In this document: piece after piece, positions 24,576 to 33,101 of the stretch
How the letters are laid out: the number at the start of each line of letters is the position of its first letter
Numbering within the stretch: position 1 is the stretch's first letter
DNA from: Chloroflexota bacterium
GTDB taxonomy: Bacteria > Chloroflexota > Dehalococcoidia > Lucifugimonadales > UBA3495
DNA: 40,720 nucleotides
Assembly (NCBI GenBank): GCA_028874075.1
Contig: JAPPLU010000060.1
Span: 56,863 to 97,582 of the forward strand
Direction of reading: 5' to 3'
Made by a program: the position numbers and the translations under genes
The notes under the pieces: generated by a model
Told to the model about the DNA's origin: nothing
The model's input: only the letters and a program-made list of their open reading frames with translations
Databases searched by the model: none

Positions 24576-26222
24576 TTGAATACTATTGAAGCCATATCCG
24601 AAATTCTCAAACGGGAAGGCGTGGAATATCTCAGTTGCTTTCCCACCACGCCGGTAATCGAGGCCGCTGCCGCCGCGGGCATACGCCCCATTGTCTGCCG
24701 CCAGGAACGGGTGGGTGTGGGCATTGCCGATGGATTCAGTCGTGTTACCGACGGCGAGGTACCCGGCGTGTTCGCCATGCAATACGGCCCTGGCGCGGAA
24801 AATGCCTACCCGGGTGTAGCGACTGCCTATTCCGATTCCACTCCCATTCTCTTGCTGCCCCTGGGCGAACCCCGCGAACGGCAGGGAATCAGTCCCCACT
24901 TCAACTCAGTACCCAACTACGCCGGTGTAACCAAGTACGTCGAGCAGATCAATGCTCCATCCCGGACTACCCAGATCATGCGGCGGGCGTTCGCCAGCTT
25001 GCACCAGGGCAGGGTGGGCCCAGTAATGGTGGAAATCCCATCCGATATAGCCCTGGAAGAAGTCGATGAGTCGGCCTTCTTCTGGAGTGGGCGGGTCCGC
25101 CCACTGGCCTCGCAAGGGAACCCATCCGACGTAGAGGCAGCGGCCCGGGCACTGTGCGGCGCCCGCTATCCGGTAATTCACGCAGGACAGGGCGTTCTCT
25201 ACGCCAAGGCCTACGATGATCTAATCGAATTGGCGGAACTGCTGCAGGTTCCGGTTATGACCACCCTGCTGGGCAAAAGCGCCTTTCCCGAGACCCACCC
25301 CCTGGCCCTTGGCAGCGGTTCCGGTGTAATGTCGGGCCCTGTCCACCACTTTGTGCGCCGTTCCGACGTGATATTTGGAATTGGGTGCAGCTTTACCAAG
25401 CACGGTATGTCCATGAACATCCCGCCGGGCAAGAGCATCATCCATGCTACGAATGATCCCAGAGATATCAACAAGGACTATGACGTTGACTACCCCATAG
25501 TGGGTGATGCCAGGCTGGTACTGCGTCAGATGATTGAAGCCTGTCGGGATAAAGTCGGGGACAGCAGAAAGAATGAGTCCAGCACAGCAAATGAAATCCG
25601 GTCCGAAAGGGATGCCTGGCTAAACGACTGGGTACACAAGCTCAACGATTCGAGTCCTCCCATCAATCCCTACCGCATCATCAAGGACTTCATGCAGACC
25701 GTCCCGCCCAGCGAAGCCATAATCACCCACGATTCGGGCAGCCCGCGGGACCAAATTATGCCCTTCTACCGCACCGAGGGTCCCCGCAGCTACCTTGGCT
25801 GGGGCAAGTCTCACGGGTTGGGTACGGGCCTGGGCCTGGTTATGGGGGCCAAGCTGGCCAAGCCGGAGAAGGTTTGCGTCAATTTCATGGGCGACGCCGC
25901 CTTTGGAATGACCGGTTTGGACTTCGAGACTGCTGCCCGCTGTGGAATACCCATAATAACTGTGGTTCTGAACAACTCCACGATGGCGGTGGAGACCAAC
26001 GCCATGGCTACTTCCCACGCCCTTTACGGTACCCGAGACCTCGGCGGCAACTATGCGGACATGGGTAGAGCCATGGGTGGTTATGCCGAGCGCATCGAAG
26101 ATCCTTCAGACGTGGTTGGAGCCTTTCAGCGCGCTCGCCAACAGACGGAGGAAGGGCGAGCGGTGCTGCTGGAGTTCATCACCGCCGCAGAAACTGAAAC
26201 GTCCCACAGGCGGGCCTTTTAG
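24576..26222 (+). CDS. Thiamine diphosphate-dependent enzyme, acetolactate synthase-like
   Basis: A 548-residue ThDP enzyme of the acetolactate synthase/benzoylformate decarboxylase family, with N-terminal Pyr, central and C-terminal PP domains. The glutamate that activates the cofactor is E44 in CRQERVGVGIADG. The ThDP-Mg motif begins GDAAFGMTGLDFET at about residue 439 and ends with LNNSTM. The usual GDG is GDA here. The substrate cannot be fixed: 2-ketoacid decarboxylation, acetolactate formation or oxalyl-CoA-type lysis are all possible. I chose TTG 24576 because GAGGGTG precedes it and the protein then begins MNTIEAISEILKREGVEY like relatives. ATG 24558 is an alternative. It is the third gene after leuCD and ends before a strong terminator, so it probably acts on a branched-chain or related 2-ketoacid. 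Confidence 0.88.
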   Translation: MNTIEAISEILKREGVEYLSCFPTTPVIEAAAAAGIRPIVCRQERVGVGIADGFSRVTDGEVPGVFAMQYGPGAENAYPGVATAYSDSTPILLLPLGEPRERQGISPHFNSVPNYAGVTKYVEQINAPSRTTQIMRRAFASLHQGRVGPVMVEIPSDIALEEVDESAFFWSGRVRPLASQGNPSDVEAAARALCGARYPVIHAGQGVLYAKAYDDLIELAELLQVPVMTTLLGKSAFPETHPLALGSGSGVMSGPVHHFVRRSDVIFGIGCSFTKHGMSMNIPPGKSIIHATNDPRDINKDYDVDYPIVGDARLVLRQMIEACRDKVGDSRKNESSTANEIRSERDAWLNDWVHKLNDSSPPINPYRIIKDFMQTVPPSEAIITHDSGSPRDQIMPFYRTEGPRSYLGWGKSHGLGTGLGLVMGAKLAKPEKVCVNFMGDAAFGMTGLDFETAARCGIPIITVVLNNSTMAVETNAMATSHALYGTRDLGGNYADMGRAMGGYAERIEDPSDVVGAFQRARQQTEEGRAVLLEFITAAETETSHRRAF

Positions 26223-26272
26223 ACGATGTGCCGTCAAGCCAGTCACTGAATCTGGGAAACTTGTGGTCTACA

Positions 26273-26306
26273 CAGGGCGGGCACTAAACCCGCCCTGATA
26301 TTTTTT
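26273..26306 (+). terminator. Strong intrinsic terminator after the leuCD-ThDP operon
   Basis: CAGGGCGGG (26273-26281) pairs with CCCGCCCTG (26289-26297), a 9-bp stem with a 7-base loop, followed by ATATTTTTT (26298-26306). It ends only a few bases before the ribosome site of the next gene, so that gene must be read through or have a start site within this area. Confidence 0.9.
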
Positions 26307-26321
26307 GCGGAGGAAGAGAAA

Positions 26322-26684
26322 ATGCCCCCACGCTCACGATACCTGTTTATTGCCAGCATGGATGTTCAGCCCGAAAGGGAGGCGCGGTTCAACGAAGTCT
26401 ACAACACCGAGCACTGCCCGCTCTTGTCCGAGGTCCCCGGCGTCATATCCGTCGCCCGGTTCGAGACCCAGGAGTTGGTTATGGTGATGGGCGGCGAGAC
26501 TCGCCGCATAGTCATTGAGGGCGAGCCAAAGCATCACGCCATGTACGAACTTGAGTCACCCGAAGTACTCACCGGCCCTGGCTGGAGTGAGGCGGTGGAT
26601 GCTGGCAGCTGGCCCGAAGATGTGCGTCCCTTTACGTTGAACCGCAGGCACACCCTGCTAAAACTCACTTACCCGGAAAGCTAG
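26322..26684 (+). CDS. Small Dabb/EthD-like hypothetical protein
   Basis: A 120-residue protein whose first half, RYLFIASMDVQPEREARFNE followed by TEHCPLLSEVPGVISVARFE, matches the ferredoxin-like alpha/beta barrel pattern of dimeric Dabb/EthD-type proteins. These often help degrade or bind small aromatic or keto compounds. No catalytic residue can be named. The ATG has GGAGGAAGAG upstream. It follows the terminator of the ThDP operon closely and is followed by another hairpin, so it may be expressed at a low level by read-through. Confidence 0.65.
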   Translation: MPPRSRYLFIASMDVQPEREARFNEVYNTEHCPLLSEVPGVISVARFETQELVMVMGGETRRIVIEGEPKHHAMYELESPEVLTGPGWSEAVDAGSWPEDVRPFTLNRRHTLLKLTYPES

Positions 26685-26708
26685 AGGCGGGCCGATCTGG
26701 CCCGCCTC
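26684..26708. terminator. Hairpin between convergent genes
   Basis: GAGGCGGGCC (26684-26693) pairs perfectly with GGCCCGCCTC (26699-26708), a 10-bp stem with a 5-base loop. It starts at the stop codon of the Dabb-like gene and lies just beyond the stop of the convergent cupin gene, so it can serve both strands. Confidence 0.7.
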
Positions 26709-26739
26709 CGTAGAGTTGGCAGAATGGAAGGGCTGCCGG

Positions 26740-27084
26740 TTAGCCTTGGTTTGCCAAGGGAATAGTAGCCGTAACGCAGGGCGCATCGCCGTAGGTGGCG
26801 GTGGTGTGCCCCTGGCCGGTGGTGTCGGCTACCAGGCGGGCGTCTCCGGGACCGAATACGTGCTTGGAGCCGTCGCCCAGGCCAATTTCCAATTGCCCGG
26901 ATAGGATAATTACGTATTGGGCCCGGGGCGCCGGGTGCCAGTCCTGGAAGCGGCCCGCCGGGGCTTCGCGAAAAGTTATCGTGGTGGCGTCCTGGGGATT
27001 GGTCCAGTCAGGGGTGTTGTCCAGGTCAATGGTCTCAATGTGGGTCTGTCCGTCGTCGCCGGTGTACATTCGATAGGTTCCCAT
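26740..27084 (-). CDS. Cupin-domain protein
   Basis: A 114-residue single-domain cupin. WHPAPRAQYVIILSGQLEIG is the first conserved cupin motif, and HVFGPGDARLVADTTGQGHT is the second. In the classical form they hold His and Glu metal ligands. Here the first motif has His at WHPAP, and the second ends in H at GQGHT, so a metal site is possible. The role is unknown: small cupins of this type may be isomerases, dioxygenases or binding proteins. It starts 27 bases after the alcohol dehydrogenase gene in the same direction and is the last gene of that leftward group. Confidence 0.8.
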   Translation of the reverse strand: MGTYRMYTGDDGQTHIETIDLDNTPDWTNPQDATTITFREAPAGRFQDWHPAPRAQYVIILSGQLEIGLGDGSKHVFGPGDARLVADTTGQGHTTATYGDAPCVTATIPLANQG

Positions 27085-27111
27085 GTCAGTCCTCCTAAAT
27101 TGAAATCCCGT

Positions 27112-28083
27112 TTAAATGGTCATCACGACCTTTACTATGCCGTCTTCCTGGTTCTCGTACATCTCGAAGGCGCGTTGCACCTCTTCGAAGGGCAGGCGAT
27201 GGGTGAGCATCTCGCCTGGGTTGCACCAGCCCCGATGCTTCAGGTCCACCATGGTTCGTATCGGCGCCATGGGCTCCCGCAGCCGGCCGCCCGTGGTGGG
27301 GATCAGTTCCGGCTGCCGCTCCATCAGCAGGTTGTGCTCCACGGGGATAAACTCGTCCCCCTGGATTCCAAAGACCATCACCTTGCCGAACTGGGCCACC
27401 AATCGCAAGGCGGTATTGAAGCTGTCCGGGTAGCCGGCCGCCTCCACCACCACGTCCGCGCCGCGCCCGCCGGTCAGCTCTTCCACCGCCTCAATCACGT
27501 TGACCTGGTCGGGGTTGAAGGCGTGGGTGGCCCCCATCTTTTTCGACCAGTCCAACCGGTAATCTATGGGGTCGATGCCAATCAGCCGGCTGGCGCCCAA
27601 CTTGGCGCAAAGCATGGTGAAGGATAGTCCAATGACACCCTGCCCCACAACGACCACATCCTTGCCCAGGAGGCTTCCCATCTGTTGAACTGAGTACAGG
27701 ACGGTACCGGATGGCTGGCATAGCACCCATTCTGCCAGATCGCCGTCGTCCGGCAGGGCGCACATCCATTCCGGACCGGAGGCGATGTATTCCACCAGGC
27801 CGCCGGAGTTGACGCCCCGGCCGGGGTATATGATAACCCTTTGTCCCTCCCTGTAATCCTGGCAGCGGCTTTCCACCACCACACCAGCGCACTCATGCCC
27901 TGGGACACCGATGCGGCCGGGGTAATGGTCTTCCGGGAACAAATGGCTGTACTCGTGGCGGATGTCGCTGCCGCAAACCGAAATCTTTTCCAGCTTGATC
28001 AGGCATTGCCCATCTGCCGCAGTGGGCATTTCCGCATCGATTATCTCAAACTGCCTTGGGCCGACCAGCCTGGCTGCCTTCAT
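27112..28083 (-). CDS. Zinc-dependent medium-chain alcohol dehydrogenase family protein
   Basis: A 323-residue MDR-superfamily oxidoreductase. The catalytic zinc ligands C37 (SVCGSDIRHE) and H63-E64 (GVPGHECAG) are visible. The Rossmann nucleotide motif is VVVVGQGVIGL at about 145-155, followed by GIDPIDYRL at the end of the second strand. The four-cysteine structural zinc lobe, common in alcohol and threonine dehydrogenases, is missing. The region after VIIYPGRG goes straight to GGLVEYI, which accounts for the short length. Substrates are likely secondary alcohols or sugars, unspecified. It precedes the cupin gene by 27 bases and lies 185 bases downstream of the panE-like gene. Confidence 0.88.
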   Translation of the reverse strand: MKAARLVGPRQFEIIDAEMPTAADGQCLIKLEKISVCGSDIRHEYSHLFPEDHYPGRIGVPGHECAGVVVESRCQDYREGQRVIIYPGRGVNSGGLVEYIASGPEWMCALPDDGDLAEWVLCQPSGTVLYSVQQMGSLLGKDVVVVGQGVIGLSFTMLCAKLGASRLIGIDPIDYRLDWSKKMGATHAFNPDQVNVIEAVEELTGGRGADVVVEAAGYPDSFNTALRLVAQFGKVMVFGIQGDEFIPVEHNLLMERQPELIPTTGGRLREPMAPIRTMVDLKHRGWCNPGEMLTHRLPFEEVQRAFEMYENQEDGIVKVVMTI

Positions 28084-28268
28084 TTGGGGCTTGCCTCCGA
28101 AAAGAATTCCTGAATTATTGGGAATCGTTATCGCGAGACCAGGAATCTGGCAATATGCTCTACGCCTTCGTTAGAATCTTCAGAAGTGGTCAGCCGAGCT
28201 ACTCTCCCGTAGCTATTTTCGTGACCACTCAGTGCCATCAACGGGACGGGGTTTCCAGATAAAGTGCC

Positions 28269-29249
28269 CTAGTCGATATAGTTTTCCTTCGGGCCAAGAA
28301 CCAGGTTTTCGGGAACAGGCTGGTTCAATTCCCTCTCAATTCGAAGGGCCCAGGGCTTCAGGATGCCGTAAAGGGTGTCGTTGATGGGAGTGGGGACGCC
28401 GTACTCCCGTCCCATTCGTATGGCGGTGCCTGTCAACCCGTCCAGTTCCACCGGCCTGCCCTCCAAAAAGTCCTTGCCCAGGGACGACATACCGGTGGCC
28501 GGGAAATTGTCCAGGGAAGTCAGGCACCATTCCAGGGAGTCCTCCATTATGGGTGCGCCGGAAGCCCGACCCACCTCCAGAATCTCCTCGATGGCCCCCT
28601 CGATGACGGCGCGGGTTTCGGGGATGGTACGCATTTCTCCGAACAGGGTGCGAGTGGCGGCGCCCACCGCAGCCGAGCCTGCCAAATAGGAGAATTTTTT
28701 CCACAGCATCCCCGGCATGTTCTCCTCCAGGTCCACCCGCCAGTTGGCCTCCTGGAAGACCGCCAGCAGTTTCTTGCAGCGCTGGGTGATGCCCGGCTCC
28801 AGTTCTCCAAAGGAGGCCCGGCCCGGGCCGCCCTGGGTTACCAACCCCGGTTCCTTGATCCGCCCTTCCATGTAGCAGGAACCGATAAGTACCCGTTCCC
28901 GGCCAAGGGCTTCCACCAGTTGCTGCCCGTTGTCTATGCCGTTTTGCAGGGTCAGCACCATGGAGTCCGGGCCCAGCATGGGCTTAACCGCGTTGATAGC
29001 CTCCGAGTTGTGGTACATCTTTACTGTGAAGAGTACCAGTTCCTGGTGGCCGGCCTGCGAAGTGTCTTCCACCGCGTTTCCCTGAGCGGTAAAGTTGCCG
29101 TCGTTGGCGCTTTCCACTCTTAGCCCGTTGGCCCTGATCGCCTTCAGGTGGGGTCCCCGGGCTACGAAGGTAACGTCGTTGCCGGCCTGGGCCAGTAGCC
29201 CACCAAAATAGCCGCCGACTCCGCCGGTTCCCATTACTGCGATTTTCAT
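28269..29249 (-). CDS. 2-dehydropantoate 2-reductase (ApbA/PanE) family protein
   Basis: A 326-residue NADPH-dependent reductase of the ketopantoate reductase family. KIAVMGTGGVGGYFG at the N-terminus is the nucleotide-binding motif. LQNGIDN is a conserved stretch near residue 102. The catalytic lysine is K184 or K185 in MLWKKFSYLAGS. PanE reduces ketopantoate to pantoate in the pantothenate pathway, but this family contains many paralogues of unknown substrate, so the specific call is tentative. The aspartate decarboxylase panD is in the same window though not near. It is flanked by an acyl-CoA synthetase upstream and an alcohol dehydrogenase downstream, which fits a degradative role equally well. 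Confidence 0.85.
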   Translation of the reverse strand: MKIAVMGTGGVGGYFGGLLAQAGNDVTFVARGPHLKAIRANGLRVESANDGNFTAQGNAVEDTSQAGHQELVLFTVKMYHNSEAINAVKPMLGPDSMVLTLQNGIDNGQQLVEALGRERVLIGSCYMEGRIKEPGLVTQGGPGRASFGELEPGITQRCKKLLAVFQEANWRVDLEENMPGMLWKKFSYLAGSAAVGAATRTLFGEMRTIPETRAVIEGAIEEILEVGRASGAPIMEDSLEWCLTSLDNFPATGMSSLGKDFLEGRPVELDGLTGTAIRMGREYGVPTPINDTLYGILKPWALRIERELNQPVPENLVLGPKENYID

Positions 29250-29312
29250 TCTTGTATTCCTCGCTTTAAGGAGTCCTCTCCCATCCTGCTGAGGACTATG
29301 GAGATGGCCTTA

Positions 29313-30866
29313 CTATTCGATAGGATAGCCGTAATCTTCCCGCAGGTCTCGCTTCATCACCTTGCCCATTACATTGCGCGGCAACTGTTCAACAAAAACC
29401 ACCGACCGGGGTCGCTTGAAACTGGCCAGGTGCTGCGAGCAGTGGTCAATCAGGGTGGGCTCGTCCACGGTCTCCGACCGCCGTACAACCAGCGCCCGCA
29501 CTTCTTCGCCCCACTCCAGGTCGGGTATGCCGATGATGGCCGCCTCTTCCACCTGTGGATGGGACATCAGCACCTGCTCCACTTCTTCGGGTGAAATCAT
29601 TTCACCGCCGCGCTTTATGAAGTCCCTGGCACGGCCGGCCAGGTAAATGTACTCGTCCTCGTCCTGGTAGGCCAGATCGCCGGTGTAGACCCAGCCTCCC
29701 TTGATGGTATCCACCGTGGCGTCCTGCTGCTGCCAGTAGCCCTTCATCATCCTGGAGCCCCGGGCCACAATCTCGCCCACATCACCGGCGGCGACAGGCT
29801 TCCCCTCCTCGTCCACAATCATTACCTCCACGTCGTCCAGGGGCTTGCCAATGGACGAGAGCCGGCGGAGTTTAACCTCCACTTCCGCAGGGGTTCCCTC
29901 CAGCACATGGTCCTCCGGCGGCAGCATGGTGATGGTGGATGCGGTCTCCGTCTGTCCGAAAGCGTTGATGAACCGGACTCCGGGGAATTCCTCTATGGCC
30001 TGGCGAATCACTGGCACCGGCATGGGCGCGGCGCCGTAGGTGATAACTTTCAGGGAAGACAGGTCATACTCCTTGAACCCCGGGAAGTCCATCAGGCGCT
30101 TCAACATAGTGGGCACCAGCATGGCCCGGTTGACTTGGCAGTTCTGGGCCAGTTTCAGCCATTCCCTTGGCTCGAACTGCCGCATGATGGCAAGGGTGCG
30201 GCCCCCATAGATAGCGGCCAACGCCCCCTGTAAGCCTGCTATGTGGTACAAAGGGACAGTGAGCAGGTTGGTTTCAACTACGTCCGGGTCCGCCGGTTCC
30301 ACTGTGGCCAGCAGGTAGGACCCGAAACTGTCGTGGGTCAACTGCACACCCTTGGGCACGCTGGTAGTCCCGGAGGTAAACATAATGACGGTGGTATCGT
30401 CGTCATCGCCCTCCGGGAAGTGAAGCTCATCGGGTGGGCCCTGGAGCAGTTCCTCGTACGAATGCTGGCCGACGCCGGGCGGACAGTCCAGGGTGACTAC
30501 CTGTTCCGGGGACAACCATTCGAGCCCTTCGATCAGGGGCAGGTACCTTTCTCCGATGAACAGCACTCTGGGGCTGGCGATTTCCAGCATCTGGGCCAGT
30601 TCTTCCTCCTTGGCCCGAAAGTTCATGGGGACGTATATCGCGTCCAGCATGGCGGCAGCGAAGTAGAGCTCAATGTTCTGGTGAGTGTTCACCTGCATGG
30701 TGGCTATCCGGTCACCCGGTTCCACGCCCAGGTCCGCCAGGCCGTTTGCCAGCCGGTTGACCCGCTCCTGCATCTGGCTGTAGGTGAAGGACTGCCCCTC
30801 GAACAGGAGCGCGGGACGGTCGGGCACAATGGCGCCGGCTATCATTAGAAATTCTGAAGTGTTCAT
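29313..30866 (-). CDS. AMP-dependent acyl-CoA synthetase
   Basis: A 517-residue ligase of the ANL superfamily, which joins a carboxylic acid to CoA through an acyl-AMP. The phosphate-binding loop is MFTSGTTSVPKGVQLTH. FINAFGQTETAS is the A5 motif, GDLAYQDEDEYIYLAGRARD the A7/A8 region with hinge, and PRNVMGKVMKRDLRE carries the A10 lysine. The acid could be a fatty or aromatic acid. It is clustered with crotonases downstream of its likely product and with a reductase and dehydrogenase, which suggests a beta-oxidation-like pathway. No acyl-CoA dehydrogenase or thiolase is in the window. The ATG has GGTGA upstream. Confidence 0.92.
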   Translation of the reverse strand: MNTSEFLMIAGAIVPDRPALLFEGQSFTYSQMQERVNRLANGLADLGVEPGDRIATMQVNTHQNIELYFAAAMLDAIYVPMNFRAKEEELAQMLEIASPRVLFIGERYLPLIEGLEWLSPEQVVTLDCPPGVGQHSYEELLQGPPDELHFPEGDDDDTTVIMFTSGTTSVPKGVQLTHDSFGSYLLATVEPADPDVVETNLLTVPLYHIAGLQGALAAIYGGRTLAIMRQFEPREWLKLAQNCQVNRAMLVPTMLKRLMDFPGFKEYDLSSLKVITYGAAPMPVPVIRQAIEEFPGVRFINAFGQTETASTITMLPPEDHVLEGTPAEVEVKLRRLSSIGKPLDDVEVMIVDEEGKPVAAGDVGEIVARGSRMMKGYWQQQDATVDTIKGGWVYTGDLAYQDEDEYIYLAGRARDFIKRGGEMISPEEVEQVLMSHPQVEEAAIIGIPDLEWGEEVRALVVRRSETVDEPTLIDHCSQHLASFKRPRSVVFVEQLPRNVMGKVMKRDLREDYGYPIE

Positions 30867-30923
30867 AGGGTCACCAAATAAGGTATGTCAGCATAATGGC
30901 TCGTGGTTGCGCCATGCGGGCTG

Positions 30924-31643
30924 CTAGCCTTGGCCAGCCAACCGGGCCAGCCGCCATTCAAGTTCCAGGCCCTCATTCAGATTAAGGTCTTGTCCTTCTC
31001 GAATTGCCTGCTTCATGTATTTCATATCCGGGACCGGAAACTGGGATACGCTGACTGCCAGATTCCATGCAGTGTCTAGCAGTTCATCCCGGGGCACTAT
31101 TCGGGTTACCTGGCCCAAACCCAGCGCTTCCTGAGCAACGATTCTTCTACCCGTCAACAGCAGGTCCAGGGCTGCCGATTCACCGCTGTTCCGCGGCAGG
31201 GTCTGGCTACCGCCGGCAGCGGGAATCATTCCCAGGTGCACCTCCGGCATTCCGAAAACTGTGTCTTTTGCGGCTATACGGATGTCGCACAGCAGCATTA
31301 TCTCTACGCCCGAACCGATGCAATAGCCATGAACCGCCGCTATGGTGGGAACCGTCAACTCATTTAGTTGCCCCCACACGTCACGCTGCCAGCGCACCCG
31401 GCGGGCCACCGCTTGTGACGGCGCAGTGCCAAACTCATTCAGGTCCGCGCCGGCGCAAAATGCCCGGCCCTGGCCCGATATTATAAGGGCTTTGACCTCG
31501 TCGTCGCACCGGACTGCGGTCAAAGCCTCTGAGAAATCATCCCGCATCTGGATGTTGTAGGCGTTCCGGTAGTCGGGGCGGTTCAGTGATATGTGGGCAA
31601 TTGATTCCTGTTTGTCGTAGAGAATGGTCTCATATCCGGTCAT
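30924..31643 (-). CDS. Enoyl-CoA hydratase (crotonase family)
   Basis: A 239-residue crotonase that keeps both catalytic glutamates of the hydratase mechanism, E114 (GSGVEIMLLCD) and E134 (GMPEVHLGMIPAAGG), so hydration of a 2-enoyl-CoA is likely. The oxyanion stretch GRAFCAGADLNE is at 59-70. I chose ATG 31643, with AAGG about ten bases upstream, rather than GTG 31661. This start lies 5 bases beyond the stop of the PHP gene, so the two are co-translated. The gene is 57 bases upstream of the acyl-CoA synthetase. Confidence 0.9.
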   Translation of the reverse strand: MTGYETILYDKQESIAHISLNRPDYRNAYNIQMRDDFSEALTAVRCDDEVKALIISGQGRAFCAGADLNEFGTAPSQAVARRVRWQRDVWGQLNELTVPTIAAVHGYCIGSGVEIMLLCDIRIAAKDTVFGMPEVHLGMIPAAGGSQTLPRNSGESAALDLLLTGRRIVAQEALGLGQVTRIVPRDELLDTAWNLAVSVSQFPVPDMKYMKQAIREGQDLNLNEGLELEWRLARLAGQG

Positions 31644-31648
31644 GGCAA

Positions 31649-32203
31649 TCAGCCTTGCCACTTTTCGCGCGGCATAGCGCGCCGGTACAGTTCGTCCAAC
31701 TCCACCTCGGTGTATCGGATGCCTACGTTTTCCAGAACATGGGCGTCACTGACTTCCATGGTCATCAGGGAATGGGCGTCTGCCACTTCCTGCACCAACG
31801 GTTTCCGAATGTGCCAGTTGTGGATATAGTTGTCGATCTCGATGGCGTGGACATCTTCCTCAATAATTATATTGGGCGAATAGTACCCCGGGTGGCAGTA
31901 GATGCGGAAAACGCCGCCCTCCGGCAGCAATAGTTCGGCGACCTGGTATTCATCAAAGGGATTCTGCGGCGGACGAATTTCGATCTCCCAGCCGGGGATA
32001 ATCATCACCTCGCCGGGGAAGTGCTCTTCCACCAGGTCTCGCAATTCCGCTCCCCACTTCCAGTTGTGGTGGTCGGTAATGCCGATGCCGTCAATGCCGC
32101 TTTCCTTTATCTGGGAAATAACTTTTTCGGCTATGGAAAGTGAAGGGGGCTGGAAGTTGAAGGCTTCCCAGATATGTGTGTGCAGGTCCAGCTTAAGTTT
32201 CAA
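31649..32203 (-). CDS. PHP-domain metal-dependent hydrolase
   Basis: A 184-residue PHP-superfamily protein. All the metal-binding clusters are present: H8 and H10 (DLHTH), D44-H45 (ITDHH), E73 (PGWEIE), H104 (CHPGYY) and D153, H155 (VSDAH). Such proteins hydrolyse phosphoesters with two or three metal ions. The target is unknown. The start is TTG at 32203, with GGGAG seven bases upstream. It lies between two crotonase genes with short gaps (5 and 24 bases), a setting unusual for a phosphoesterase and possibly linked to CoA metabolism. Confidence 0.85.
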   Translation of the reverse strand: MKLKLDLHTHIWEAFNFQPPSLSIAEKVISQIKESGIDGIGITDHHNWKWGAELRDLVEEHFPGEVMIIPGWEIEIRPPQNPFDEYQVAELLLPEGGVFRIYCHPGYYSPNIIIEEDVHAIEIDNYIHNWHIRKPLVQEVADAHSLMTMEVSDAHVLENVGIRYTEVELDELYRRAMPREKWQG

Positions 32204-32227
32204 ATGTAGCTCCCTTTTTCTCTCGGC

Positions 32228-33022
32228 TTACATGCCGGTGAATCTGGGCTGTCTCCGTTCCTTGAACGACGCTAACCCCTCGGACCGGTCGTCCGTGCTA
32301 AGGAGAATTACGCTGAGGTCAGCTTCCAGCCGCAACCCCTGGTCCAGGGAAAGGTCCATTCCCTTTTTCACCGCTTCCTTGGCGTAACGGGCTGCGATTG
32401 GCGCTGCGGCCAACACTTGTTCGGCCAAATCCCTGGCTGCCGTCTCTAGTTCACTGGTGGAAAATACCCGATTTACCAGGCCAATCCGCAGGGCCTCTGT
32501 TCCGTTCAAATTCCGTCCTGTCAGAGCCATATCAAGCGCCCAGGCTGTCCCCACCAGGCGGGGTAGGCGCTGGGTGCCGCCGTCCCACAATACGGCAGAT
32601 TGTCCAGGTTCCCAAAGGGCCAAGTGTGCGGCTTCTGAACAAATTCGCAGGTCTCCCGCCAGCGCGAGCTCCAGCCCGTGTCCCAGGGCGTCACCATTCA
32701 GCACAATCAGTACCGGCATCAGCAGGCTGGCCAGCGAGTCCGCAACCTTGAGGCGCTCCATACGCTCGGCCGGGCTGCCTTCCCCACCATCCACCCGCGT
32801 TCGGCCTGCAGAAAAGAAATCGCCCGTCCCCGTAACCGTCACAAGCCGGCACTCCTCATCCTCGTTAAGGCGTCGGCAAGCCTCCCGAATTTCTTCGGCC
32901 ATGGTCTCGTCGATGCAGTTCCTGGAATCGGGCCTGGTCAGGCTGATGGTTGCTGCCTTCCAGTCGCCAATGCTCTCGTACCACAGCGAAATACGGCTGT
33001 AACCGGTTGCGAATTCCTTCAT
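32228..33022 (-). CDS. Enoyl-CoA hydratase/isomerase (crotonase family)
   Basis: A 264-residue crotonase. Both glutamates at the hydratase positions are present, E118 (GHGLELALAGDL) and E138 (LWEPGQ), and the oxyanion stretch is FFSAGRTRVDG. The latter half differs from the sister crotonase at 30924, including DGGTQRLPRLVG where GAGGTQ is usual. I chose ATG 33022 over a TTG at 33034. The ribosome site is weak in either case. It is the first gene of a leftward operon with PHP, crotonase and acyl-CoA synthetase genes. It is divergent from groESL. Confidence 0.88.
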   Translation of the reverse strand: MKEFATGYSRISLWYESIGDWKAATISLTRPDSRNCIDETMAEEIREACRRLNEDEECRLVTVTGTGDFFSAGRTRVDGGEGSPAERMERLKVADSLASLLMPVLIVLNGDALGHGLELALAGDLRICSEAAHLALWEPGQSAVLWDGGTQRLPRLVGTAWALDMALTGRNLNGTEALRIGLVNRVFSTSELETAARDLAEQVLAAAPIAARYAKEAVKKGMDLSLDQGLRLEADLSVILLSTDDRSEGLASFKERRQPRFTGM

Positions 33023-33069
33023 GACATCGCCCAAATGGAGTGGCTAAATACTAAGTGGCGGACAATATC

Positions 33070-33098
33070 TTGACAAGTGGTTGGTGCTTTATTACGAT
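33070..33098 (+). promoter_or_regulatory. groS: groESL promoter
   Basis: TTGACA (33070-33075, perfect) and TACGAT (33093-33098) with a 17-base spacer form a strong housekeeping-type promoter. The expected start at about 33105 lies inside the CIRCE element, the usual layout for HrcA repression. Confidence 0.75.
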
Positions 33099-33101
33099 GG
33101 T

